Shown: piece after piece, positions 30,439 to 37,523 of the stretch
How the letters are laid out: every line of letters starts with the position of its first letter
Position numbering within the stretch: position 1 is the first letter of the stretch
Assembly: GCF_040448305.1 (NCBI RefSeq)
Contig: NZ_CP148752.1
Span: forward strand, 806,001-870,000
Origin: Pseudomonas fluorescens
Lineage (GTDB): Bacteria > Pseudomonadota > Gammaproteobacteria > Pseudomonadales > Pseudomonadaceae
Direction of reading: 5' to 3'
Length of the DNA stretch: 64,000 nt
The notes under the pieces: model-generated
What the model was told of the DNA's origin: nothing
What the model saw: only the letters and a program-made list of their open reading frames with translations
Database searches by the model: none
Translations under genes and position numbers: made by a program

Positions 30439-31356
30439 GTGGCTCAGGTCAAACGTATCCGTCGTAACGTCAGTGGCATCATCCTGCTCGACAAGCCGCT
30501 GGGGTTCACCTCCAACGCGGCCTTGCAGAAGGTTCGCTGGTTGCTCAATGCCGAGAAGGCCGGGCACACCGGCAGTCTCGATCCCTTGGCCACCGGCGTG
30601 TTGCCGTTGTGCTTCGGTGAGGCCACCAAGTTCTCGCAATACTTGCTCGATTCCGACAAGGGTTATGAAACCCTGGCGCAACTGGGCAAGACCACCACCA
30701 CGGCGGATGCCGAAGGTGAAGTTTTGCAGGAGCGCCCGGTGACCGTTGGTCGCCCCGATATCGAGGCTGTACTGCCAAAATTTCGTGGGCAAATCAGTCA
30801 GATACCGCCGATGTACTCGGCACTCAAGCGCGATGGCCAGCCGCTGTACAAGCTGGCTCGTGCAGGCGAAGTAGTGGAGCGCGAACCGCGTTCTGTTACT
30901 ATTACGCGCTTGGAATTGCTGGCCTTCGAAGGTGATACTGCGCGGCTGGCGGTGGATTGCACTAAAGGCACCTATATCCGCACCCTGGTGGAGGATATTG
31001 GTGAGCAACTCGGTTGTGGCGCTTACGTTGCAGAACTGCGACGTACCCAGGCCGGGCCATTCACCCTGGCGCAGACAGTTACCCTCGAAGAGCTCGAAGC
31101 GGTACATGCCGAAGGCGGCAACGAAGCGGTCGATCGCTTCCTGATGCCATCGGACAGCGGCCTGCTGGATTGGCCTCTGCTGCAGTTCTCGGAAGCGAGC
31201 GCGTTCTACTGGCTCAACGGCCAGCCGGTACGTGCCCCGGATGCTCCGAAGTTCGGCATGGTGCGGGTACAGGATCACAATGGTCGCTTCATCGGTATCG
31301 GTGAAGTGAGCGAAGACGGGCGCATCGCGCCACGTCGACTGATTCGGTCAGAATGA
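30439..31356 (+). CDS. truB: tRNA pseudouridine(55) synthase TruB
   Basis: The protein has 305 residues. The catalytic Asp48 lies in AGHTGSLDPLATGVLPLCFG. KPLGFTSNAALQKVRWLLNA and the KGTYIRTLVEDIGEQLGCGA motif are family landmarks, and a small C-terminal PUA-like region closes the protein. It makes pseudouridine-55 in the T-loop of tRNAs. The start is GTG at 30439 with AAGGAG immediately before, overlapping the end of rbfA. Confidence 0.97.
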   Translation: MAQVKRIRRNVSGIILLDKPLGFTSNAALQKVRWLLNAEKAGHTGSLDPLATGVLPLCFGEATKFSQYLLDSDKGYETLAQLGKTTTTADAEGEVLQERPVTVGRPDIEAVLPKFRGQISQIPPMYSALKRDGQPLYKLARAGEVVEREPRSVTITRLELLAFEGDTARLAVDCTKGTYIRTLVEDIGEQLGCGAYVAELRRTQAGPFTLAQTVTLEELEAVHAEGGNEAVDRFLMPSDSGLLDWPLLQFSEASAFYWLNGQPVRAPDAPKFGMVRVQDHNGRFIGIGEVSEDGRIAPRRLIRSE

Positions 31357-31430
31357 CCGGACGAGGGTGGCTGTTAACAGGCACGGTCACTACTCATTTT
31401 TAGATACAGGGATTTGTCCCTGGCCTGTTG

Positions 31431-31453
31431 AAACTGTTTTTCTGAAACAGTTT
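31431..31453 (+). repeat. Stem-loop in the rpsO leader
   Basis: The arms AAACTGTTT and AAACAGTTT (9 bp) flank loop TTCTG, 20 nt before the rpsO start codon. There is no T-run after it (CCTGATAAAAGG). The position suits S15 autoregulation or RNA processing, which in E. coli uses an rpsO leader structure. Confidence 0.55.
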
Positions 31454-31473
31454 CCTGATAAAAGGATTGCCTC

Positions 31474-31743
31474 ATGGCTCTCGACGTTCAAGAAAAAGCT
31501 CAAATCGTAGCTGACTACCAGCAAGCTGTTGGTGACACCGGTTCGCCAGAAGTGCAAGTTGCACTGCTGACCGCCAACATCAACAAACTGCAAGGTCACT
31601 TCAAGGCCAACGGTAAAGACCACCACTCCCGTCGTGGTCTGATCCGCATGGTTAACCAGCGTCGTAAGCTGCTGGACTACCTGAAAGGCAAGGATCTGGG
31701 TCGCTATCAGACTCTGATCGGTCGCCTGGGTCTGCGTCGCTAA
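31474..31743 (+). CDS. rpsO: 30S ribosomal protein S15
   Basis: The protein has 89 residues, the exact family length. It shows the signature DTGSPEVQVALLTANINKLQ and the RNA-binding HFKANGKDHHSRRGLIRMVN. It binds the 16S central domain early in assembly. AAAAGGA lies upstream of the ATG. It is followed by pnp after a 205 bp gap whose only visible element is a short GCGGG-TTT-CCCGC hairpin near 31784. Confidence 0.99.
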   Translation: MALDVQEKAQIVADYQQAVGDTGSPEVQVALLTANINKLQGHFKANGKDHHSRRGLIRMVNQRRKLLDYLKGKDLGRYQTLIGRLGLRR

Positions 31744-31948
31744 TAAGCGATTGCGCTAGAGGTTGGTTGTCTGTCGTGCACCAGCGGGTTTCCCGCCGGC
31801 GCATGGCAGGCTCCCAGCCTCAAGTTTTATCTGGATACCTGCTTTACCTGAGTTACACCTGGACAAACCAGTCGGGCCGACTCCCGGCGTTGCCCAAGAA
31901 TTTCGCAAGAAACCAGTTCCCCAAGAGCCACAATGAAGGTAGGACACC

Positions 31949-34054
31949 GTGAACCCGGTAATCAAAAAATTCCAGTTCGGTCAGTCGACCGTTACCCTCG
32001 AGACTGGCCGTATCGCCCGTCAGGCCTCCGGCGCAGTATTGGTCACCGTTGACGACGACGTCAGCGTATTGGTGACCGTAGTCGGTGCAAAACAAGCCGA
32101 TCCAGGCAAGGGCTTCTTCCCTCTGTCTGTTCACTACCAGGAAAAGACTTACGCTGCCGGTAAGATCCCTGGCGGTTTCTTCAAGCGTGAAGGCCGTCCT
32201 TCCGAGAAAGAAACCCTGACTTCCCGACTGATCGACCGTCCGATCCGTCCGCTGTTCCCGGAAGGCTTCATGAACGAAGTGCAGGTTGTCTGCACCGTCG
32301 TTTCCACCAGCAAGAAGACCGATCCGGACATCGCTGCGATGATCGGTACCTCGGCTGCCCTGGCTATCTCCGGGATTCCTTTTGATGGCCCGATCGGCGC
32401 TGCCCGCGTTGCGTTCCACGAAAGCACCGGCTACCTGCTGAACCCGACCTACGAGCAGCAAGCTGCTTCGAGCCTGGACATGGTCGTTGCCGGTACTTCG
32501 GACGCTGTGCTGATGGTTGAATCGGAAGCCAAAGAGCTGACCGAAGACCAGATGCTGGGCGCGGTACTGTTTGCTCACGACGAGTTCCAGGTTGTGATCA
32601 ACGCTGTTAAAGAACTGGCCGCTGAAGCTGCCAAGCCAACCTGGACCTGGGCTCCTGCGCCAGAAGCCACCGAACTGCTGGGCGCTATCCGTGCCGAGTT
32701 CGGCGAAGCGATCTCCCAGGCCTACACCATCACCGTCAAGGCCGACCGTTACGCTCGCCTGGGCGAGTTGAAGGACCAGGTCGTTGCCAAGCTGTCCGGT
32801 GAAGAAGGCCAGCCTTCTTCCAGCGAAGTCAAAGCGGCTTTCGGCGAAATCGAATACCGCACCGTTCGCGAAAACATCGTTAACGGCAAGCCACGTATCG
32901 ACGGTCGCGACACCAAGACTGTCCGTCCGTTGAACATCGAAGTCGGCGTTCTGCCAAAAACCCACGGTTCGGCTCTGTTCACCCGTGGCGAAACCCAGGC
33001 TCTGGTCGTTGCAACTCTGGGTACTGCCCGTGATGCACAGCTGCTCGACACCCTGGAAGGCGAGAAGAAAGACCCGTTCATGCTGCACTACAACTTCCCA
33101 CCGTTCTCGGTAGGCGAGTGTGGTCGCATGGGTGGCGCTGGTCGTCGTGAAATCGGTCACGGCCGTCTGGCCCGTCGTTCGGTTTCGGCCATGCTGCCTG
33201 CCGCCGACGTGTTCCCGTACACCATCCGCGTTGTTTCGGAAATCACCGAATCCAACGGTTCGAGCTCGATGGCTTCCGTTTGCGGCGCCTCCCTGGCCCT
33301 GATGGATGCTGGTGTGCCGATGAAGGCGCCGGTTGCCGGTATCGCCATGGGTCTGGTTAAAGAAGGCGAGAAATTCGCCGTCCTGACCGACATCCTGGGT
33401 GACGAAGACCACCTGGGCGACATGGACTTCAAGGTAGCCGGTACCGCCAAAGGCGTCACCGCGCTGCAGATGGACATCAAGATCAAGGGCATCACCGAAG
33501 AAATCATGGAGATCGCTCTGGGCCAAGCCCTGGAAGCGCGCCTGAACATCCTCGGCCAGATGAACCAGATCATTGGCCAGTCGCGTACCGAACTGTCGGC
33601 CAACGCTCCGACCATGATCGCGATGAAAATCGACACCGACAAAATCCGTGATGTCATCGGTAAAGGCGGCGCGACCATTCGTGCGATCTGTGAAGAAACC
33701 AAGGCTTCGATCGACATCGAAGACGACGGTTCGATCAAGATCTTCGGCGAAACCAAGGAAGCGGCAGAAGCTGCTCGTCAGCGCGTTCTGGGCATCACCG
33801 CTGAAGCCGAGATCGGCAAGATCTACGTCGGTAAGGTTGAGCGCATCGTCGACTTCGGCGCATTCGTCAACATCCTGCCGGGCAAGGACGGTCTGGTTCA
33901 CATCTCCATGCTGAGCGACGCTCGCGTTGAGAAAGTGACCGACATCCTGAAAGAAGGCCAGGAAGTGGAAGTACTGGTACTGGACGTGGACAACCGCGGC
34001 CGTATCAAGCTGTCCATCAAAGATGTGGCAGCAGCCAAGGCTTCGGGCGTTTAA
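31949..34054 (+). CDS. pnp: Polyribonucleotide nucleotidyltransferase (PNPase)
   Basis: The protein has 701 residues. Two RNase PH-like domains (about 1-220 and 310-545), the second carrying catalytic-site motifs such as RREIGHGRLARRSV and SNGSSSMASVCGASLALMDA, form the phosphorolytic core. KH (DKIRDVIGKGGATIRAICEE) and S1 (GKIYVGKVERIVDFGAFVNI) domains close the chain. It degrades RNA 3'-5' with inorganic phosphate. The start is GTG at 31949 after GAAGGTAGG. A strong terminator follows. Confidence 0.98.
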   Translation: MNPVIKKFQFGQSTVTLETGRIARQASGAVLVTVDDDVSVLVTVVGAKQADPGKGFFPLSVHYQEKTYAAGKIPGGFFKREGRPSEKETLTSRLIDRPIRPLFPEGFMNEVQVVCTVVSTSKKTDPDIAAMIGTSAALAISGIPFDGPIGAARVAFHESTGYLLNPTYEQQAASSLDMVVAGTSDAVLMVESEAKELTEDQMLGAVLFAHDEFQVVINAVKELAAEAAKPTWTWAPAPEATELLGAIRAEFGEAISQAYTITVKADRYARLGELKDQVVAKLSGEEGQPSSSEVKAAFGEIEYRTVRENIVNGKPRIDGRDTKTVRPLNIEVGVLPKTHGSALFTRGETQALVVATLGTARDAQLLDTLEGEKKDPFMLHYNFPPFSVGECGRMGGAGRREIGHGRLARRSVSAMLPAADVFPYTIRVVSEITESNGSSSMASVCGASLALMDAGVPMKAPVAGIAMGLVKEGEKFAVLTDILGDEDHLGDMDFKVAGTAKGVTALQMDIKIKGITEEIMEIALGQALEARLNILGQMNQIIGQSRTELSANAPTMIAMKIDTDKIRDVIGKGGATIRAICEETKASIDIEDDGSIKIFGETKEAAEAARQRVLGITAEAEIGKIYVGKVERIVDFGAFVNILPGKDGLVHISMLSDARVEKVTDILKEGQEVEVLVLDVDNRGRIKLSIKDVAAAKASGV

Positions 34055-34090
34055 TTACGCCTCACGCCTGACCGCTTCAACGTTGTAGAA

Positions 34091-34125
34091 AATGCCCCGC
34101 AGTGAAAGCTGTGGGGCATTTTTTT
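34091..34125 (+). terminator. Terminator after pnp
   Basis: AATGCCCCGCAG TGAAAG CTGTGGGGCATT with T7 after it is a classic strong intrinsic terminator closing the rimP-pnp cluster. Confidence 0.95.
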
Positions 34126-34192
34126 GTCTGCAGGAAATTGAGACGTTGCGGAAGTTGCCTGCCCCTGAAGTCAGTGCTAGGTTTAGCCCACC

Positions 34193-34268
34193 GCCCGTGT
34201 AGCTCAGCCGGTAGAGCAGCGCACTCGTAACGCGAAGGTCGCAGGTTCGATTCCTGTCTCGGGCACCA
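34193..34268 (+). tRNA. tRNA-Thr (anticodon CGT)
   Basis: 76 nt including CCA. The D-arm is GCTC...GAGC, the anticodon loop CTCGTAA with CGT, the T-arm GCAGGTTCGATTCCTGT, and the acceptor GCCCGTG/CTCGGGC. As I fold it there are non-Watson-Crick positions at 6-67 (T-T), 27-43 (G-A) and 31-39 (A-C). The G27-A43 pair also occurs in the E. coli tRNA-Thr(CGU). It reads ACG codons. Confidence 0.93.
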
Positions 34269-34401
34269 GTGATACCCTGTTTTCAGATGATCCCGAATGG
34301 TTCTGAAGGCCAGACAAGCCGTGCTTCATACGGTTTTTTGCGTCAGAGAGATCCTTGATGATCCAGATCCATCTTCCATTCCCCCGATCAACGAGAACGA
34401 C

Positions 34402-34707
34402 ATGACAATAAAAGAATTGACCCAAGAAGCCAGACACGAAGAAGCACTGAAAAAGTACGTGCTGGATGTGCCGGATCTGATGGAAGAGATCAAGGACCTG
34501 AGTGCCGATGATCAGAAGGACCAGATTCAGTGGGCGTTCGAGGATGAAGCCGAAGCCCAGGGCTTGCAGCCGTGGGAGTTGAGCCTCAAGTACACCTCGA
34601 CACCGGAAGAGTACGAGACAGAACGCCTGAAGCTGCATAAAGAAGCGGCCGAGGTGCTAGGTGTCGAGTGGGAAGAGTACTGCGAGATGAACAATCTGGT
34701 GGTTTGA
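34402..34707 (+). CDS. Small acidic conserved protein of unknown function (DUF6388-like)
   Basis: The protein has 101 residues, rich in Glu/Asp/Lys and predicted largely helical, with no signal peptide or membrane segment. Segments such as LTQEARHEEALKKYVLDVPD and WAFEDEAEAQGLQPWELSLK look like a conserved, well-folded small protein, and codon use is normal for the genome. I recall relatives in pseudomonads annotated DUF6388 but no function. The ATG at 34402 is chosen over the upstream in-frame start at 34297, whose translation runs through low-quality sequence. It stands alone after tRNA-Thr and before a REP doublet. Confidence 0.75.
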   Translation: MTIKELTQEARHEEALKKYVLDVPDLMEEIKDLSADDQKDQIQWAFEDEAEAQGLQPWELSLKYTSTPEEYETERLKLHKEAAEVLGVEWEEYCEMNNLVV

Positions 34708-34713
34708 CACTCA

Positions 34714-34814
34714 TGTAGGAGCGAGCCTGCTCGCGATGGTCGTTAACGATAACGCTTGTTTACTGGTTAAACATGGCGCTCTCGGGAACATCGCGAGCAA
34801 GCTCGCTCCTACAG
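34714..34814. repeat. REP doublet (REPIN)
   Basis: TGTAGGAGCGAGCCTGCTCG (34715-34734) and CGCGAGCAAGCTCGCTCCTA (about 34792-34811) are inverted copies about 57 bp apart. Both carry TAGGAGC in place of the GGGAGC of the other copies, so they have changed together, keeping the pairing. Confidence 0.88.
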
Positions 34815-34838
34815 TTTCGGCAACTCACATACGTGTGA

Positions 34839-35687
34839 TCAGAGACTCAAGCGCATCGACAGATCGACCGCCTTCACATCCTTGGTCATCGCACCGATCG
34901 AAATGTAATCCACCCCGGTCTGTGCAATCGGCAGCAACGTGCTTTCGTTGATCCCGCCGCTGGCCTCCAGTTTGGCTTTACCGGCATTCAGGCGCACGGC
35001 TTCGCGCATGTCGTCCAGGCTCAGTTCGTCGAGCATGATGATGTCGGCACCGGCCGCCAGCGCTTCTTTGAGTTCATCCAGGCTTTCCACTTCAATCTCG
35101 ACCGGTTTGCCCGGCGCGATCTTGTGCGCGGCGGCGATGGCCTGCGCGATGCCGCCACTGGCGGCGATATGGTTTTCCTTGATCAGGAAGGCGTCATACA
35201 GGCCGATGCGGTGGTTGTGGCAACTGCCGCAGGTCACGGCGTACTTTTGCGCCAGGCGCAGCCCCGGCAAGGTTTTGCGGGTGTCGAGCAGCTTGACCTG
35301 AGTCTCGGCCACGAAGTCCGCCAGGTATTGCGCGCGGGTCGCCACGCCGGAGAGCAATTGCAGGAAGTTCAGGGCGCTGCGTTCGCCGGTCAGCAGCGAG
35401 CGCGCAGGGCCTTCGAGGTGGAACAGCACCTGATTGGGCGTCACCCGTTCACCATCGGCAACCTGCCAGTGCACCGCTACCCGTGGGTCCAGTTGCCTAA
35501 ACACGGTATCCACCCAGGCGGTGCCGCTGATGACGGCCGCGTCACGGGTAATGATGGTCGCTTTGGCCAGGCGTTCGGCCGGTATCAACTGCGCGGTGAT
35601 GTCGCCGCTGCCGATGTCTTCACGCAACGCACGGCGCACGTTGGCTTCGATTTCGGCGGTCAGATCGGCGAGACGTAGATTCGGCAT
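34839..35687 (-). CDS. nadC: Quinolinate (nicotinate-nucleotide) phosphoribosyltransferase NadC
   Basis: The protein has 282 residues. It converts quinolinate and PRPP to nicotinate mononucleotide in de novo NAD synthesis. Landmarks are LREDIGSGDITAQLIPAERL, RSALNFLQLLSGVAT, the catalytic DTRKTLPGLRLAQKYAV and the late AGADIIMLDELSLDDM. The segment after KYAV reads TCGSCHNHRIGLYD, where E. coli NadC has GGGANHR, adding Cys and His. The ATG at 35687 gives the family start; the longer open frame to 35744 is not needed. It is divergent from ampD with a 252 bp gap that shows no convincing gene. Confidence 0.96.
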   Translation of the reverse strand: MPNLRLADLTAEIEANVRRALREDIGSGDITAQLIPAERLAKATIITRDAAVISGTAWVDTVFRQLDPRVAVHWQVADGERVTPNQVLFHLEGPARSLLTGERSALNFLQLLSGVATRAQYLADFVAETQVKLLDTRKTLPGLRLAQKYAVTCGSCHNHRIGLYDAFLIKENHIAASGGIAQAIAAAHKIAPGKPVEIEVESLDELKEALAAGADIIMLDELSLDDMREAVRLNAGKAKLEASGGINESTLLPIAQTGVDYISIGAMTKDVKAVDLSMRLSL

Positions 35688-35939
35688 AACGGACTCCACA
35701 AACAAAGTGGCTCGATTATAGGGCCATGGCACGGACCAACCCAAGGCATCAGAGCGTTACGTTGGTGCTGGCGCCTGCATTTGGTCGAATCCCTGCCGTT
35801 GTCGGCGTTGACCGTCGATTCCGAACAAACACCTGTTTGAGATCGGCAACCTCCAGCGCCTCAAACGCGGCAAGGGATCGCGCCCCGGGGGATTATCGCG
35901 GCATACTGTGCCAACACAGTCGCCGTTGAAGGAATATGT

Positions 35940-36500
35940 ATGCAGTTGGACCCCGCGAGCGGTTGGATTCAGGGTGTGCATGTCTGCCCCTCACCCAACT
36001 TCAATGCGCGCCCCACAGGCGAAGTTTCCCTGCTGGTGATCCACAACATCAGCCTGCCGCCGGCGCAGTTCGCCACCGGCAAGGTGCAGGAATTTTTCCA
36101 GAATCGTCTGGATGTCACCGAACACCCCTATTTTGAAGGGATCGCGGATTTGCGGGTGTCGGCGCACTTTCTGATCGAGCGTGACGGTACCGTCACCCAG
36201 TTTGTTTCATGTCTTGAGCGTGCGTGGCATGCGGGTGTCTCGAGCTTCGAGGGGCGGGAAACCTGTAACGATTTTTCCGTGGGCATCGAGCTCGAAGGCA
36301 CGGATGATCTGCCGTTCACCGATGCGCAGTACAGCGCATTGACAGCCCTGACCCGCCAGTTGCAGCAGGCGTTCACGGCGATCACTACAGAGCGCATCTG
36401 CGGGCACAGCGACATTGCTCCGGGGCGCAAAACCGATCCAGGGCCGGCGTTCGACTGGGCACGCTATCGTGCCGCCCTGGCACAAGAGGAAGGACGATGA
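35940..36500 (+). CDS. ampD: 1,6-anhydro-N-acetylmuramyl-L-alanine amidase AmpD
   Basis: The protein has 186 residues and is cytosolic (no signal peptide). This N-acetylmuramoyl-L-alanine amidase of the amidase_2 fold has zinc ligands His35 (LLVIHNISLP), His156 (ICGHSDIAPGRKTDPGP) and Asp166, and the active-site Glu in SVGIELEG near 117. It cleaves anhydro-muropeptides during wall recycling; its loss derepresses AmpC through AmpR in related species. The ATG at 35940 follows GAAGGAAT. The stop overlaps the ampE start by 4 bp. Confidence 0.96.
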   Translation: MQLDPASGWIQGVHVCPSPNFNARPTGEVSLLVIHNISLPPAQFATGKVQEFFQNRLDVTEHPYFEGIADLRVSAHFLIERDGTVTQFVSCLERAWHAGVSSFEGRETCNDFSVGIELEGTDDLPFTDAQYSALTALTRQLQQAFTAITTERICGHSDIAPGRKTDPGPAFDWARYRAALAQEEGR

Positions 36501-37333
36501 GTTTTCTGGTGTTGCTGTTGGCGGTGTGGATCGAGAAGTTCTCGGCCTTGCGTCATCGGGTTCAGCGGGACAGCGGCTGGATACACGAGCTGAACAAGCT
36601 TGAGGCCAGCCCGCGATTTTCTGGCCGGCCATGGCTGGTGTTGTCGGTAATGGTCTTGTTGCCAGTGGCGTTGCTGGGTTTGCTGCTGCTGGTCATCGAA
36701 CCGGTGGCCTACGGGTTGCTGGCGTTGCCGATCCATTTGCTGGTGGTGATCTACAGCCTGGGGCGCGGTGATCTGCTGGGCGATCTCGGGCCGTTCCGCG
36801 ATGCCTGGCGTCGGGAGGACCTGCAGGCCGCGGCCCATGTCGCCCAGCGCGATCTGGATATCTGCGCAGACAGTGGCGAGCAGCTGCTGGAACAGGTCGA
36901 AGGACATTTGTTGTGGGAGGCCTACCAGAGCTTTTTCGCGGTGATTTTGTGGTACTTCCTGTTGGGTCCGGTCGCGGCGCTGAGTTATCGGTTGCTGGCG
37001 CTGGCCGAAGAACACGGGAAAAACCCGGCTGTGGTCGAGCGCGCCGGGCAACTGCGTCACGCCTTCGACTGGTTGCCGGTGCGTCTGCTGGCGGCGAGCC
37101 TGGCGTTGGTCGGCAATTTTGTCGCGGTCAGTCGGGTCATGCTGCATGAGCTGCTGAACTGGAACATCAGCGCCGCGCAATTGATCGTGAAAGTCGGGCT
37201 GGTGGCCGGTGAAATTCCGGCGCCGGTGACCGGTGTGGAAGGTATCAACAATCTGGACCGCATCTGGGCGCTGCTGCTGCGTGCCGCGGTGCTCTGGTAT
37301 GCCGGTTTTGCGTTGTGGACGGTCCTGCATTAA
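36497..37333 (+). CDS. ampE: Regulatory signalling modulator protein AmpE
   Basis: The protein has 278 residues and is an inner-membrane protein. It has an N-terminal segment MSFLVLLLAVWIEKFSALRH, two further central hydrophobic helices (about 50-90, WLVLSVMVLLPVALLGLLLL), a cytoplasmic region of about 100-140, and C-terminal helices. It belongs to the CobD/CbiB-like AmpE family, always paired with ampD; its precise role is unresolved. It overlaps ampD as ATGA. Confidence 0.93.
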   Translation: MSFLVLLLAVWIEKFSALRHRVQRDSGWIHELNKLEASPRFSGRPWLVLSVMVLLPVALLGLLLLVIEPVAYGLLALPIHLLVVIYSLGRGDLLGDLGPFRDAWRREDLQAAAHVAQRDLDICADSGEQLLEQVEGHLLWEAYQSFFAVILWYFLLGPVAALSYRLLALAEEHGKNPAVVERAGQLRHAFDWLPVRLLAASLALVGNFVAVSRVMLHELLNWNISAAQLIVKVGLVAGEIPAPVTGVEGINNLDRIWALLLRAAVLWYAGFALWTVLH

Positions 37334-37361
37334 CGCTGCATTCAGAGCAAGCTCCTTAGCC

Positions 37362-37397
37362 ACAGGGCGATCACTAGTGCGAAGTGCTTCGCCCTGT
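37362..37397 (+). repeat. Inverted repeat after ampE
   Basis: ACAGGGCGA (37362-37370) and TCGCCCTGT (37389-37397) pair perfectly around an 18-nt loop. There is no T-run, so it could be a weak or factor-assisted terminator for ampDE. Confidence 0.5.
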
Positions 37398-37405
37398 CGT
37401 TAACC

Positions 37406-37432
37406 TTAAGTTACAAAGCCTCCTGCCGATTT
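37406..37432 (+). promoter_or_regulatory. FliA (sigma-28) promoter for the chemoreceptor gene
   Basis: TTAAGTTA, then 11 bp, then GCCGATTT closely match the flagellar sigma-28 consensus TAAAGTTT-N11-GCCGATAA. The element ends about 90 bp before the GTG of the methyl-accepting chemotaxis gene, which is a typical class of FliA target. Confidence 0.8.
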
Positions 37433-37523
37433 AAGTTATACAGAGATTGCGCCGAATAGTGGCCATCTGCTTTCTGTCTGCGCCTGCCAATAAAAAAAAT
37501 AAGAAATCGAAGGGAGACATCCA

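Noticed and set aside
34204..34638. A reverse-strand frame over tRNA-Thr and the small acidic gene
   Set aside because: Its C-terminus is simply the translated complement of the tRNA, a common misannotation.
35726..35981. Two overlapping short frames in the nadC-ampD gap
   Set aside because: Low-complexity Arg-rich translations, no ribosome-binding site, opposite strands covering the same bases; more likely the divergent promoter region.
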